Positions 9,266 to 18,802 of a DNA stretch of 64,000 bases are shown here, one piece after another; the first letter of the stretch is position 1, and the number at the start of each line of letters is the position of its first letter. Made by a program: the position numbers and the translations under genes. The notes beneath the pieces are model-generated. The model did no database searches, was not told the DNA's origin, and worked only from the letters and a program-made list of their open reading frames with translations. Location of the stretch: NCBI RefSeq assembly GCF_000002875.2, contig NC_009420.2, positions 1,464,951 through 1,528,950 of the forward strand, given 5' to 3'. The stretch comes from Leishmania infantum JPCM5. Lineage: Eukaryota; Euglenozoa; Kinetoplastea; Trypanosomatida; Trypanosomatidae.

Positions 9266-11782
9266 ATGGGGCGCCCCTCCCTCATGGAGCGGTACTTCGC
9301 TCAGTGCCAGGCGCATCGCACTTCACCGCACCCGGCGTTTGTTGCCGGTCTCCGCGAGGGCGCGATGGACATAAACTTCGCGGAGATTCCTCTTGCCGAC
9401 ATCCGCCTCTTTGCGCACGCACTCCTGGACGTGTCCCCAGCAGCTCGCGCCGCGCGTTCGCCAGCAGCACGGTCTCGGAATTCATCAGGACAGCTGAGTC
9501 GACGAGACGCTGCCTCAGACACTAGCCCGTCCTCTCGGCCGAGAACAAGCGCCTTCTCGCGGACGCAGTTCGCCAAGCTTCACTTTTCTTACAACGCTAC
9601 GGTGCCAGCGGCGCAGCTCCCGTGCGGCGCGGCCTCGCCGCCTGCGTCAACGCCTTGGTTCACTCAGAATGAGCCGACGCTGCGGCGTCTGCCACAGGCA
9701 GTGGCGCAGGCAGTGAAGGAAAGCGCCACCACCCTGAGCTCCTTCTCCTGGTGCGGCATGCCGCTCACTAGCATGGCGGTGCAGGGTCGTGCACCGCTGC
9801 AGCAGCAGCGAGGCATTGGACGAGTGCTGCCGTCGCTGACACGCGTTCTCCCACTGTGCCATTGTCTCACCTCCCTGCGCCTGGACGGTGTCCCACTCTC
9901 GCATGCGCAGTTCATGCAGCTGACTACGCCCTTCCCCAAGTCACCTGAGGCATCGGCGGACGGCGGTGTGACGTGGCCGGCGCTGGAGGAGGCAAGCTTT
10001 GTGGGGTGCGGACTGACTGATGCGTGCAAAAACGGCCTCGTGCACCTCATACGTGCCGCCGTGCCGACTGCCTCGGACTCCACGTGGCAGCGCTCGCTGC
10101 GGGGCGGCTACGCGAATCTGGACGATCGACTTTTGCCACGGCCAGCCGGCGGCACCGTGCCTCTCGGTCACTCGGCGACGCGGGGTCTGAAGGGGCTAGA
10201 TGCCAGTCAAAACCCGCTGGGCGACGAGACAGCGCATGCGGTCGCAAACGCTGTTCCCGGCTCCGCCCTACGCTATCTTAACATGTCCAGCACCTCCATC
10301 ACCTGGATGGGCGGCTCCTTGCTAGCTTCGCGTCCGGTGCTGGAGGGCACTGCAATGGAGCTGCTGGACATGAGCAACACGGGCGTCAGCGAGGTGTTCT
10401 CCCACGCCGGGGGTGCTGCGGAGGCAAAGATGCTGGTCGAGTCTAGCGCCGCCGCCGGCTTCCGGGTGCTGGCGCGTGGTATGGGGCAGTTGCTGATCCT
10501 GAGAGAGTCGGATCGCTCGCCGCAGCAGTCGTGGCTTATTCAAACGACCACTGCTATCGCGCCACAGCCGTCGCCAGCGTCAGCGCCGGAGCCGCCACAC
10601 GTGGAGTCCCCCACGATCCCCACGTGCCCCCCGGCCTCCGTGATTGAGATGGAGAGGGTGGCGCCGCCAGCACCACCAGCCCCACCACTGCCATCCTCCA
10701 ACACTGGCGATCAACACAGCGCTCCACAATCTGTCCATAACTCAGCTGCTGCTCCAGGGCCTGCTGTGAGCCCCTACGGACCCTGGTGGCCCATGTTCGC
10801 CAGTTGGTACGCTGCACGAGACACCAACATTCCCACAAGCTCAGCCGATGCTGCGGCGACAGGTAGCTCTGCTGCTGGTCTGGTCAAAGGGTATATACCG
10901 GTGCCGGTTCCGTTTCCGATGTTGGCGCCCATGCCGATTCCCTATACCGCTCCTCATGGAGAGGATCTCCCCTTCGCCGGTGCGGCCACCGTGGCTGCCG
11001 CCGCCGCCACTTCTCCCCACGAGACGGGTGCTGTGGCTGAGGACAGCACGCCTTTTCCAGAGCGAAGAGTTTCCACCCCTCCCGCCGACGACCCCATCGA
11101 CGTGGCGGCAGAGACATCGGTGCCGTTGCCTTCACCTACCTCTTCAGGCGAGAAGCACGACAAGGACGGTGGCGGGAGTTTCACGGGTGGTCTTTCGAAC
11201 CCCCCTGACGCGGCATCGACAGCGTCCCAAGCTGCGGCCGTTGCCGCGAGCGCGTCTGACGACCTTGTGCACCGGGCGAGCGAAACCGCCGGGGACCGCA
11301 AGTTTCTCCTTGCACTGATCAGCCGCCTCGAGGCACACGAGAGCGACGTCACCGAGCGCCTTGAGGCACAGTACCAGCGAACGACAGCGCAGCTGACGTC
11401 GTTGGAGAAGGACATGCGCTTTCGCCTTCAGCAACTTGCCGACGCGGATCGCAAGGAGCGGGCGGCAGCGGCGGACCGGCAAACGGCCTTGCTCGAGGCC
11501 CTGGCCGCCCTCCGCGCCGAGCCGGTTGCCGTGTCTGCGGAGGGCATGACGGAGACGATGCTGCTACAGCTCATGCATCTCATAGAGGCGGGGATGGGAA
11601 AGGTACAGACGGCGTTGGGCGCAGAAGGCGCTGTAGGTACGAAGAGCGCGAGGGCTGGAGAGAGCAGGGTATCACCGCTGTTGCGCTCCAACGAGGCCGC
11701 CACCCATGTCGGTGCGGCAACGATCACGGACCGTGATCTGGTGAAGACGGCGAGCCAGCGTCTCAAAGAGCTTGGCTGGTAA
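9266..11782 (+). CDS. CEP78-like leucine-rich-repeat and coiled-coil protein
   Basis: An 838-residue protein. The N-terminus has a YFAQCQ...GLREGAMDINFAE pattern (REG at residues 30-32) that closely follows the opening of animal CEP78, where a CLREGVLDFNADRL segment precedes the leucine-rich repeats. Leucine-rich repeats run through about residues 130-370, with LTSLRLDGVPL, LEEASFVGCGL, LKGLDASQNPLGD and LRYLNMSSTSITW visible. A conserved-looking W274-QRSLR followed by the next repeat also parallels CEP78. Residues about 420-660 are a Pro/Ala-rich linker with an IPVPVPFP stretch. Residues about 678-755 form a strong coiled coil (SRLEAHESDVTERLEAQ...). CEP78 acts at centrioles and basal bodies; a basal-body role here is inference. 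It could also be a generic LRR protein. ATG at 9266 is the first in the frame and follows an AG-rich acceptor zone near 9184-9212. Confidence 0.65.
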   Translation: MGRPSLMERYFAQCQAHRTSPHPAFVAGLREGAMDINFAEIPLADIRLFAHALLDVSPAARAARSPAARSRNSSGQLSRRDAASDTSPSSRPRTSAFSRTQFAKLHFSYNATVPAAQLPCGAASPPASTPWFTQNEPTLRRLPQAVAQAVKESATTLSSFSWCGMPLTSMAVQGRAPLQQQRGIGRVLPSLTRVLPLCHCLTSLRLDGVPLSHAQFMQLTTPFPKSPEASADGGVTWPALEEASFVGCGLTDACKNGLVHLIRAAVPTASDSTWQRSLRGGYANLDDRLLPRPAGGTVPLGHSATRGLKGLDASQNPLGDETAHAVANAVPGSALRYLNMSSTSITWMGGSLLASRPVLEGTAMELLDMSNTGVSEVFSHAGGAAEAKMLVESSAAAGFRVLARGMGQLLILRESDRSPQQSWLIQTTTAIAPQPSPASAPEPPHVESPTIPTCPPASVIEMERVAPPAPPAPPLPSSNTGDQHSAPQSVHNSAAAPGPAVSPYGPWWPMFASWYAARDTNIPTSSADAAATGSSAAGLVKGYIPVPVPFPMLAPMPIPYTAPHGEDLPFAGAATVAAAAATSPHETGAVAEDSTPFPERRVSTPPADDPIDVAAETSVPLPSPTSSGEKHDKDGGGSFTGGLSNPPDAASTASQAAAVAASASDDLVHRASETAGDRKFLLALISRLEAHESDVTERLEAQYQRTTAQLTSLEKDMRFRLQQLADADRKERAAAADRQTALLEALAALRAEPVAVSAEGMTETMLLQLMHLIEAGMGKVQTALGAEGAVGTKSARAGESRVSPLLRSNEAATHVGAATITDRDLVKTASQRLKELGW

Positions 11783-12417
11783 GCACTGCGCACGACGCTT
11801 TCGTTTGTGTGTGCCTTTTTTTTTCGCAATCGCTCTGTGATGGGCCGCCGCTTCGTCGATCGGCGCCGTCGTCAGGCTGCTGTTCCTCTCTCGACTCCAG
11901 CGGCGTATGCACCTGCGTACCAGACCACGCCAATGCGCTGGCGCGCATGCGACATGCACACACAAGCGCATACATGCACGAACACAAACACATCAGCGGC
12001 ACGCGTGCACACGGACGCATCCACCATCGCGTGGCAGCAGAGGAAATGCCACACTTGCGGTGCTTGCGGGCGGTCTCTCTCGGCTCTTTCATTCGCGTTT
12101 GCTTGCCGTGCTGGGTGAATGTGGGCACGCACACCGTCTCAGGCCTCTCTCTCTCTCACTGTGCATTGATCCCGCCTCTCCCTTTTTCCCCCGTCGCTCT
12201 TTCCCCCCTCTCCCTCTCACACACACACGGGCATGATGGGGCCACGCTCACGACTCCAACCCGACCCATCCACAGCAGTGCCAACTCGACTCAACACACC
12301 TTCTCCGTTCTTTGGTGTCTACTTCTCTCGCCCCTCGCCTGTTTGCTTGTAGCCTTCCTTACAGAAACCAAGAAATCTAAAACACAGCTCATCTTCGTCT
12401 CTCGTACCTCAGCAACA
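11783..12417. other. Intergenic region
   Basis: Probable 3'UTR of the LRR gene, then a C/T-rich tract from about 12150. The open frame through this stretch reaches the eIF3i gene but has Ser/Leu/His-rich composition and lies upstream of the trans-splice site, so it is not coding. Confidence 0.6.
12323..12364 (+). promoter_or_regulatory. Probable spliced-leader acceptor of eIF3i
   Basis: A strong pyrimidine tract (CTACTTCTCTCGCCCCTCGCC and beyond) ends in CCTTACAG, giving AG at 12363-12364 and a 53-nt leader to the ATG at 12418. A nearer AG at 12411-12412 would leave only five bases and is less likely. Confidence 0.5.
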
Positions 12418-13488
12418 ATGACGGCCGCCGTGGATCTCGAAGGCGTGGCGCTTCACGGCCATATGAAGGGTGTGACAATGCTAAAGTTCAATCGCGACGG
12501 CGACCTTCTCTTTTCATCTGCCAAGGACACGAACTGCAGCGCGTGCTGCTGGCAGGTAAAGACGGGCAAGCTGCTCGGCTCCTACACAACGGTGGGTCAG
12601 GTGGAAGGTCGCACGTACGATGCGGCCATGGTGGCGCTAGATGTGAACCGGGAGTCCACACTTTTGGCGACCGCCAGCGCGGGCGAGGAGGTGCTTCTGT
12701 GGAGCGTAGAGTCTGGTGCCCTTCTTGGCTCCGTGAGCCGCAGCCTATCGTCCGGCGCCAGCGTCGGTTTCTCGCACGATGACACGCTGATGATGGTGGC
12801 CACAAAGGGCCGCTCCAGCACAAACTCGGCGATTCAGGTCTACAACGTACCCTTCACGGTGCCCAAGGCCGGTGAGGACATCGCCCCTGTCAAGACGCCC
12901 TTCACCACCTTTTCCACCTTCGAGACCCCGGACACGATCACGTGGGCCGCCTGGGGGCCGACGAACGAGACGATCTACTACTCCGAGGGCGGCTACATGA
13001 ACATCCTCGACGTGGAGGCAAACAAGGTGATCCGCAGTCGCCAGATTCACGAGGACGAGAACGAGGTGATCAACCGCTTCAGCTGGGACCCTAACTACCT
13101 CGCCTTAGCCACCGCCTCGACCGACAAGACGTCTCACCTCATAGACTTCCGCGACCTGGCCACCATTCAGGTGTACCGGAGCGACGTCCCGGTGAACGAC
13201 GTGTCGATCAGCCCAAACGCCGACCACGTAATCCTCGGCGGTGGCATGGATGCCGCTTCTGTGACGACGCAAGGCGGGCAGTCCATCTTCGAGGTTAAGT
13301 TCTTTCACAAGGTTCACGGCCACCAGCTCGGCCAACTGCGCTGCCACTTTGGTACAATCAATGCCATGTCCTTCCACCCCGACGGTCGCGGCTTCGCCAG
13401 CGCCAGCTACGACGGTCTCATCAAGATGTACCGTTTCGGCGACTCGTACGATTCCACGCCTGGCGCGCAGCCTCTGTGGACGCTGTAG
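12418..13488 (+). CDS. eIF3i: Eukaryotic translation initiation factor 3 subunit I (WD40, TRIP-1 homologue)
   Basis: A 356-residue WD-repeat protein of the eIF3i family, a peripheral subunit of the eIF3 complex that helps load the 40S subunit with initiator tRNA and mRNA. The opening LHGHMKGVTMLKFNRDGDLLFSSAKD is the family's first blade (human form: GHERSITQIKYNREGDLLF). Later blades show SWDPNYLALATASTDKT and, near the end, FGTINAMSFHPDGRGFASASYDGLIKMYRF, which is the diagnostic last repeat before the C-terminus. Length is slightly above human eIF3i (325) owing to small insertions. The start is the ATG at 12418; residues encoded upstream in the same frame precede the splice acceptor and have no family similarity. 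Confidence 0.95.
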   Translation: MTAAVDLEGVALHGHMKGVTMLKFNRDGDLLFSSAKDTNCSACCWQVKTGKLLGSYTTVGQVEGRTYDAAMVALDVNRESTLLATASAGEEVLLWSVESGALLGSVSRSLSSGASVGFSHDDTLMMVATKGRSSTNSAIQVYNVPFTVPKAGEDIAPVKTPFTTFSTFETPDTITWAAWGPTNETIYYSEGGYMNILDVEANKVIRSRQIHEDENEVINRFSWDPNYLALATASTDKTSHLIDFRDLATIQVYRSDVPVNDVSISPNADHVILGGGMDAASVTTQGGQSIFEVKFFHKVHGHQLGQLRCHFGTINAMSFHPDGRGFASASYDGLIKMYRFGDSYDSTPGAQPLWTL

Positions 13489-14950
13489 AGAGGTGAATAC
13501 GGCGAAGAGAAGGCTCTCTCTGTGTATGCTTGTATGCGTGTGCTTGCTTGGGAACGTGTGCACACATCACATCTGTTTTTGTGCTGCTCGCCCTTCGATT
13601 GGTGCACGGGCGTCTGCCTGCCTGCCTGTCCGTCTGTCTGTCTGTGTGCTTGTGTGCACATGTGTGTATGTGCGTGTGTCTGTGTGCCTTCGTGCGTCTT
13701 CTCGTTCTATCTGGTAGGGAGCTTTACCTTTCTTGGTGTGTGTGCGCGTGTGTGAAGGTATCTCATGTGCCGGTGGTTGTCTTGTTCGCATTTTTAAAGA
13801 GGTAAACGCCCGCCGTTGTGCAGACGGGTGCGTGTGAGTAAGCATAACTGACTCTCCCTCTCTCCTAGTGGAAAGACCGGCTAGGGGTCACCTACTAAAG
13901 AAGGAATACAAGTTGACTAATAATCAGGGGAGCTTTCAGGCGCAGAGGCGTCGACATACGGAGAGGAGGAGAGGAGGGGTCCTCGGTGAGAGGAATGGTG
14001 GCGGTACAAGCGGGGCTGTGCTTTCTCCAACTTCTCGCTCCGTGCGCTTAGCGATAACTGTCCTTCTCCACGGATGCACGGCTGCGTTCGTGAGCGGCTG
14101 GGCAGCGCGGCGAAGGGCCGGCGAGAGTTTGTGCAGGGTAGAGGGGGTGGGGAGAAGCGATGATCCTGCCGCGGCTCGTGCGTCAGTGTGCATCACTCTT
14201 TTTCGTTGTTGTTTTCCTTCCCCTCTCCTTTCCTCAGCGCCCCCCTTTTTTTTTCACGGCCACTGCAGCAAGTGCATGCACCGGCCTTGTCGACCTCGCA
14301 TGCTTTAAATCTTCGCACGCTGCTTACCAACGCACCTTCACCTACGCTCTCGCTCCCTCTTTTGCCTACTTTGTAACCAACCCTACGTATTTTCAAGTCG
14401 CCTGTCGGCCTGTGCGTGTGTGGCTTTCGTAGTGGCTATCAAACTTTACCTGCCACCCAGTGCGTGAGGCCCCCGCCGCTTTCGCGCTCACATCCGCAAA
14501 CAAAGGAACCGCAAGAAAACACAGTGGCTTTTTTTTTTCGCACGCCTTATATTTCGATCTCGCACAGCGTATCTCGAAGACGGTTTCGCTGCCGCAACGA
14601 AGTTCTGTTCATATCGACGACTCCTGTGTTTTTTCGGCAGGAGGGGTGAGGGAGGGTGAGGGCCTTCCTCGAGCTGGTTCGTTTCGCCCTCATATTAGCG
14701 CTTATCGAAAACAGGTGAACGGAATTGGTCACTGCACACTCTGTGGCCGTATGTGGAGCGCCCTTTTGAGGCTCCTTGTGCTTCATTACCTCCCTCCATC
14801 CTTTTCCTCTTTTCACAGATTTATCCAACACCTCGCAAACGCGACGTGGCGCGTATACCTCGATTTCCTCGACGTGCTCCTTCACGGTTCGTGTCAACGC
14901 TTTTTTTTTGTTTCGCCTGCACCACCTCTCCGCTTTGGTAGTTGGAGCGG
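13489..14950. other. Intergenic region
   Basis: TG/TCTG-rich microsatellite sequence at about 13615-13690, then mixed sequence, then a pyrimidine tract at about 14776-14816 ending in CACAG (AG at 14817-14818), a good acceptor for the p32-family gene. No coding region seen. Confidence 0.55.
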
Positions 14951-16135
14951 ATGTGGTGCCTCAAGAGGGTGCCGCGCGGCCCCTCTCTCGCGCAGGGCTC
15001 GGCGGCAATCGTCGGGATGCCTCGTCGCTTTCGAGCAGTGCAGGAAGCATCTGTACTGTGCTCGCTGACTGTCGTCGCACATGGCCGTCGTACCCTCTCC
15101 ACCGAGGAGCTGGTGGACGAGGAAACACAATGGACGCGTGCGATGGGCAGCAAGTACGGCTTTGGCAACTACCAGCTCTTCCGGGCGCTCTACAAGGACC
15201 TGTGTGACGAGATCCGGCGCGAGTACTACACAAAGCCCCCGCCCCCACCACCCGCGACAAGGACCACAGGGGTCTCGCCTTCGCTAGCTGCGCCAGAAGC
15301 GTCACCCGAGTTGCACGGAAGCGCAGATTCAGGTGCCAATGACACTTCCTCCGGTGCCACAAAGCATAGTAGTGTGGCAGGCGGCGCTGATGCAACATCA
15401 TCTTTAACGCAAGGAGGAGGGATGCCAGCAGCTTCTCAGCGTGAGGACAGCACCGGCGAAACGGCGCGCGCAGCCCGGGAAACTGCGGCGACTCCTCCTT
15501 CGCAGCCGGAAGAAACATATGGGGATGGCTCCTGGTCTGTGCAGCATCGCCCTGAAGATAACGTCGTTGTGTTTCATCGGGGTGCCGTGAAGAGGGGCCG
15601 TCTTGCCGCCGTGCATGCGTGGGCGCGCATCGAGCTGAAGGACCCGCCGCGGCTGAACGCCGTGCTCACCTTTGCTGACTGGATCCCGATCGAGGTGTGC
15701 GTGGAGCGAAACGGTATCGTCATCCACTTCTCCATGGCATCGAACGAGGGCGGTATGCACATGCGCAACGTTCGGGTGTACGCACCAAAGTCGGCGGAGG
15801 AGCGCGCGGTGCTCCTGGACCCGTCTGACGACGGCGAGTACGCGCGGAAGAACTTCTACTATGACGGGCCGTGCCTGTGGCACCTGGAGCTGGATATGCT
15901 GAACGAGCTTTACGATGTTATGCAAGACCATGGCGTCACCCTTGACTGGATTCGATGGGCCGCTTCGTGGGTTTTCTACCTGGAGCACGTCAATTACCTG
16001 CGGTGGAATTTGGGAATGCTAGAGGAGCTCATTCCCTCTTCCCTGCGCGGCCCTGAGGAGGACTTCTTGTTGCCCGTGGAAAAGGCCCTGCTGGCGGAGC
16101 CTGTCGAAGACTGGCTCAGAGCCCACAGCATCTAG
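14951..16135 (+). CDS. Mitochondrial p32/gC1qBP/MAM33-family protein
   Basis: A 394-residue protein with an Arg-rich, acidic-free N-terminus (MWCLKRVPRGPSLAQG) that would serve as a mitochondrial presequence. Residues about 85-180 are a low-complexity Pro/Ala/Ser linker. The C-terminal half has the p32/MAM33 fold markers: NWIVHHRPED-like beta strands, then FYYDGPCLWHLELDMLNELY from about residue 302, then the helices that carry YLRWNLGMLEELI. In the family this reads Y-x-GP-F-x-LDE-x-LQ, followed by an ERGI helix and a WL-x-x-LK helix; here the ERGI part is DHGVTLDW. p32 proteins are acidic trimeric matrix proteins involved in mitochondrial RNA and translation; kinetoplastids have p22 as the known member, so this is probably a second, longer relative. 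The ATG at 14951 is the first in the frame. Confidence 0.75.
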   Translation: MWCLKRVPRGPSLAQGSAAIVGMPRRFRAVQEASVLCSLTVVAHGRRTLSTEELVDEETQWTRAMGSKYGFGNYQLFRALYKDLCDEIRREYYTKPPPPPPATRTTGVSPSLAAPEASPELHGSADSGANDTSSGATKHSSVAGGADATSSLTQGGGMPAASQREDSTGETARAARETAATPPSQPEETYGDGSWSVQHRPEDNVVVFHRGAVKRGRLAAVHAWARIELKDPPRLNAVLTFADWIPIEVCVERNGIVIHFSMASNEGGMHMRNVRVYAPKSAEERAVLLDPSDDGEYARKNFYYDGPCLWHLELDMLNELYDVMQDHGVTLDWIRWAASWVFYLEHVNYLRWNLGMLEELIPSSLRGPEEDFLLPVEKALLAEPVEDWLRAHSI

Positions 16136-17041
16136 CGATGAGACGGCGAAGACAAAACCCACGTGCAAGCATGCGTGCACGCGCGGATGTGTGAGGCAGC
16201 GGCATTGCGGAGGACAAAGAGTCAGCCTGCTGAGTGCTAGGTGGGTGGGTGGGTCGTAGGACACAACAGCAGCGTCGACGAGGTAGAAAGAAGGGTGGGG
16301 GTGGGGCAAGACTGCCGGTATTGTTGGTAGCTGCAGCGGTCACACAAAGGCGTCTCTTCACGCAAAAGAAAGAGGAGACCAACAAAAAGGAACGAGCTAC
16401 AAGCGCACCCAGCGGAAGGCGGCGCGAGGCGCAGGCACAGAAGAGAGAAGAAAGAGGGACACGGATGAGAGAGGCGACTCTTTTTTTTTTCGTGTATGGT
16501 GGAGGGAGCACACGGGTGCAGAGGCGGCACGAGGTCGTGTGGGTTTGCGCGCATGTGAGGGCTGTGCTGTTTCCCTTTTCTGCTGCTCGTGATAGAGGCA
16601 CAGATCCGCTGCAGTCGAGCTCGCTCGGATGCACACAGGGAAACGCAGATACTCGCCTTCTTGTTCCGTCCGACCCACCTATCTCATCTCGTGCGCTTGT
16701 GTATGTGTGTGTGTGTGGGGGGGGGGCGGCGCACACGTTTTCGTTGTGCATAACCTGGGTTTCTGCGGGCGCTTGGCCCATCGACTTTTACAACTACTCC
16801 CTCTTATCCCGCGTGTGCATCCCCCGTGATCCACAAGGCAGCGTTTTGCTCACTGCACCGCGGCTCTTCGCGTTCACGGGCTCGCACTGGGGTCATGATG
16901 CACTCGATGCCTCTGAGTTGTCCCTGCTTGTTTTGTTTTTCCTTCTCCGTCTCGCTCACGTTCGACTGTTTCCGCATGCATTTCTCCTTCTTTTGAGCTC
17001 GCCCTTGAACAGGGGACATGGCAGTGTGCTGGTAGCATCAG
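16136..17041. other. Intergenic region with a G-rich motif
   Basis: Just downstream of the p32-family gene, a GGTGGGTGGGTGGG motif at about 16240-16254 could form a G-quadruplex in the mRNA. A (TG)n run ending in ten G residues lies at about 16701-16726. A pyrimidine tract at about 16920-16997 ends in TTTTGAG and would serve the next gene. No gene seen. Confidence 0.5.
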
Positions 17042-17869
17042 ATGCTAGGGGAGGATCTAGACATCGGCTTCTACGCAGAGGACGCGTACGCGGCGTACGT
17101 GACAGACCTTGCGACATCGTTGCACCTCGTTCCGCACTTTCGCAGTGCCCGCGGTGCAACGCTGGAGGTGGTCTTTACCGGTCCCTTCCGGGACTTGTCT
17201 GCGTATGAGGAGGCGGTCAAGCAGGGGAAGCTCGTCCCTTACGCCGAGTTGCCATGGCCCGTCGCCGAGGATCGGGGTGTTCAAGGGGTTTCCGGACCGA
17301 CTCTTAGCGTCACCCTGCACGGCTGGATCGAGAAGCTGAATGCCGCTCGCAAAGTGCAACTGATGGAGCCACTCTTTCCGGCTGCCGAGCTCGGCGCGAC
17401 CATCGCAGAGACACGTGTAATGAGCGATGCTGGCAACTCAGCACCGTGCGCGTTTGCCTCGACTTCGCCGCCCTGTGCGGCGGAGTCCGCAGGCACCTCA
17501 AGCGAGAACGACACTCATCCCCCACTTAAGCTGTCACGCTTCCGCATTGCCGGCAGCCTGGATTTCCTCCTGCACCTCTCCAGCCGCGACTTGCCCATGG
17601 GCGAGAGCAGCGTCCCGGTCGACTCTCCAAGCGCGGATGGACGTGATCAAGCGAACCCCGATTTCGCAGGCGACGCTGAAGACGCAACGCGCGCGGCTCA
17701 CGAGTGTCGTGATGCACTCGAGCAGCGCGATGACGTTGCCCTAGCCCGTAACGCGGTGAACACGGTCATCAAAATTGCGCAGATGGCGGAGGAGCACCCT
17801 GGTGAGGTAGGCAACGTCTTTGCCGATGCGAAGGAGCGTGTCGAGTACATCCAGTTTAGCGCACAATAG
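17042..17869 (+). CDS. Conserved-looking hypothetical protein
   Basis: I do not recognise this 275-residue protein. It opens MLGEDLDIGFYAEDAYAAYV, has a mixed alpha/beta N-terminal domain to about residue 120 that includes a VVFTGPFRDLSAYEEAV segment, then a Ser/Ala-rich linker (about residues 130-165). A second block, LSRFRIAGSLDFLLHLSS, follows at about 168-185, and the protein ends in an acidic helical tail (ARNAVNTVIKIAQMAEEHP...). No signal peptide or membrane span is visible. Codon use is GC3-rich like its neighbours, supporting a real gene. A five-codon upstream frame (ATG at 17018, stop TAG at 17033-17035, in the same frame) lies in the likely leader, so the ATG at 17042 is the start. 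Confidence 0.8.
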   Translation: MLGEDLDIGFYAEDAYAAYVTDLATSLHLVPHFRSARGATLEVVFTGPFRDLSAYEEAVKQGKLVPYAELPWPVAEDRGVQGVSGPTLSVTLHGWIEKLNAARKVQLMEPLFPAAELGATIAETRVMSDAGNSAPCAFASTSPPCAAESAGTSSENDTHPPLKLSRFRIAGSLDFLLHLSSRDLPMGESSVPVDSPSADGRDQANPDFAGDAEDATRAAHECRDALEQRDDVALARNAVNTVIKIAQMAEEHPGEVGNVFADAKERVEYIQFSAQ

Positions 17870-18802
17870 CCCTCACTTGCTTGTACTTCTCTTTCTGTTC
17901 TTCCCACACAATTGAGGTCGGTGCGTTGCGTCTTTCAGCTACGGTGGTGGTGGTGGTGGTGTGGGCGGTTGCCTGTATCAAGCGCGGGCGAGTGAGTTAC
18001 GGCGCGTGCCGCACATCGCCACCGTCACATCTCGAGTACACCAGACAATAAGCGGAGGGGGAAAACAGCACACATGAATCATCGCCAACGGAGACGCCGT
18101 GCGCCTCTTGTTGGACGCCTTCGTTCATTATTATCACTTTTTCGTCTGCATCTGACCACAAGGTTCCCCGGCGTTCCCTAAGGCGGCACCGCTACGGAGC
18201 TGTTTCTAGGTGATGCCTGTCAGGTGGCCTACCATCCGTCAGCGATCCCGGTGGACTTTCATTTGCATGTGGAAGACTACTAAGGCAGCGGAGGGGGCGG
18301 AGGACTCGGCGACGCCAAACGCGTTATGAAGAGATGAAAGGCGTTGTCAGTCACGCATCGCCTTTGCAATGAAAGGCATATGCCATCCTTGACAAACTCT
18401 TCTTCCACCGTCCCACCTCTCCTCCGTTTGCTCCCCCCTCTCCCCTTATCGTCTTTGTGTGTGTCTTCGCCGCCTTCTCATTGGCCCGTCTTCCTCTCGT
18501 GGTGTGTGTCCATGCCCCTTGTCGATCTACTCATCGACACGCCGGGCGCTGCCGAGACACCTTACCTCCCTTCATCCCACTCACACACCTTTTCCATTTG
18601 TGGTTCGCCGCTCCTTGCCCTCCACCCCCCCGTTGCGCGTTCCTTTTATATATAATGCGCGTCGACTAGAAAAAGTGAAAGTCTCTCTTCATATCTCCCT
18701 CTCCTACTCACCCTTTCATCTTCCCATTGTCCACGCTGGCCACCTGACGCATCGGAAGCGCTGCCGTGTTTTCTTCTTTCCCGTTTCAGTCGAACTGCAA
18801 TC
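17870..18802. other. Intergenic region upstream of adenosylhomocysteinase
   Basis: A GGT trinucleotide run lies at about 17943-17962. The stretch 18000-18340 is not pyrimidine-rich and has no open frame of useful length; I see no feature in it. From 18400 it becomes C/T-rich. Confidence 0.5.
18766..18789 (+). promoter_or_regulatory. Probable spliced-leader acceptor of adenosylhomocysteinase
   Basis: The tract TTTTCTTCTTTCCCGTTTCAG ends in AG at 18788-18789, leaving a very short leader of 13 nt before the ATG at 18803. This is the clearest acceptor in the window. Confidence 0.55.

Noticed and set aside
16701..16726. (TG)n followed by ten G, with a similar (TG)n plus eleven G at about 53083-53104
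   Set aside because: Simple-sequence slippage is the plainest explanation; nothing else is shared by the flanks.
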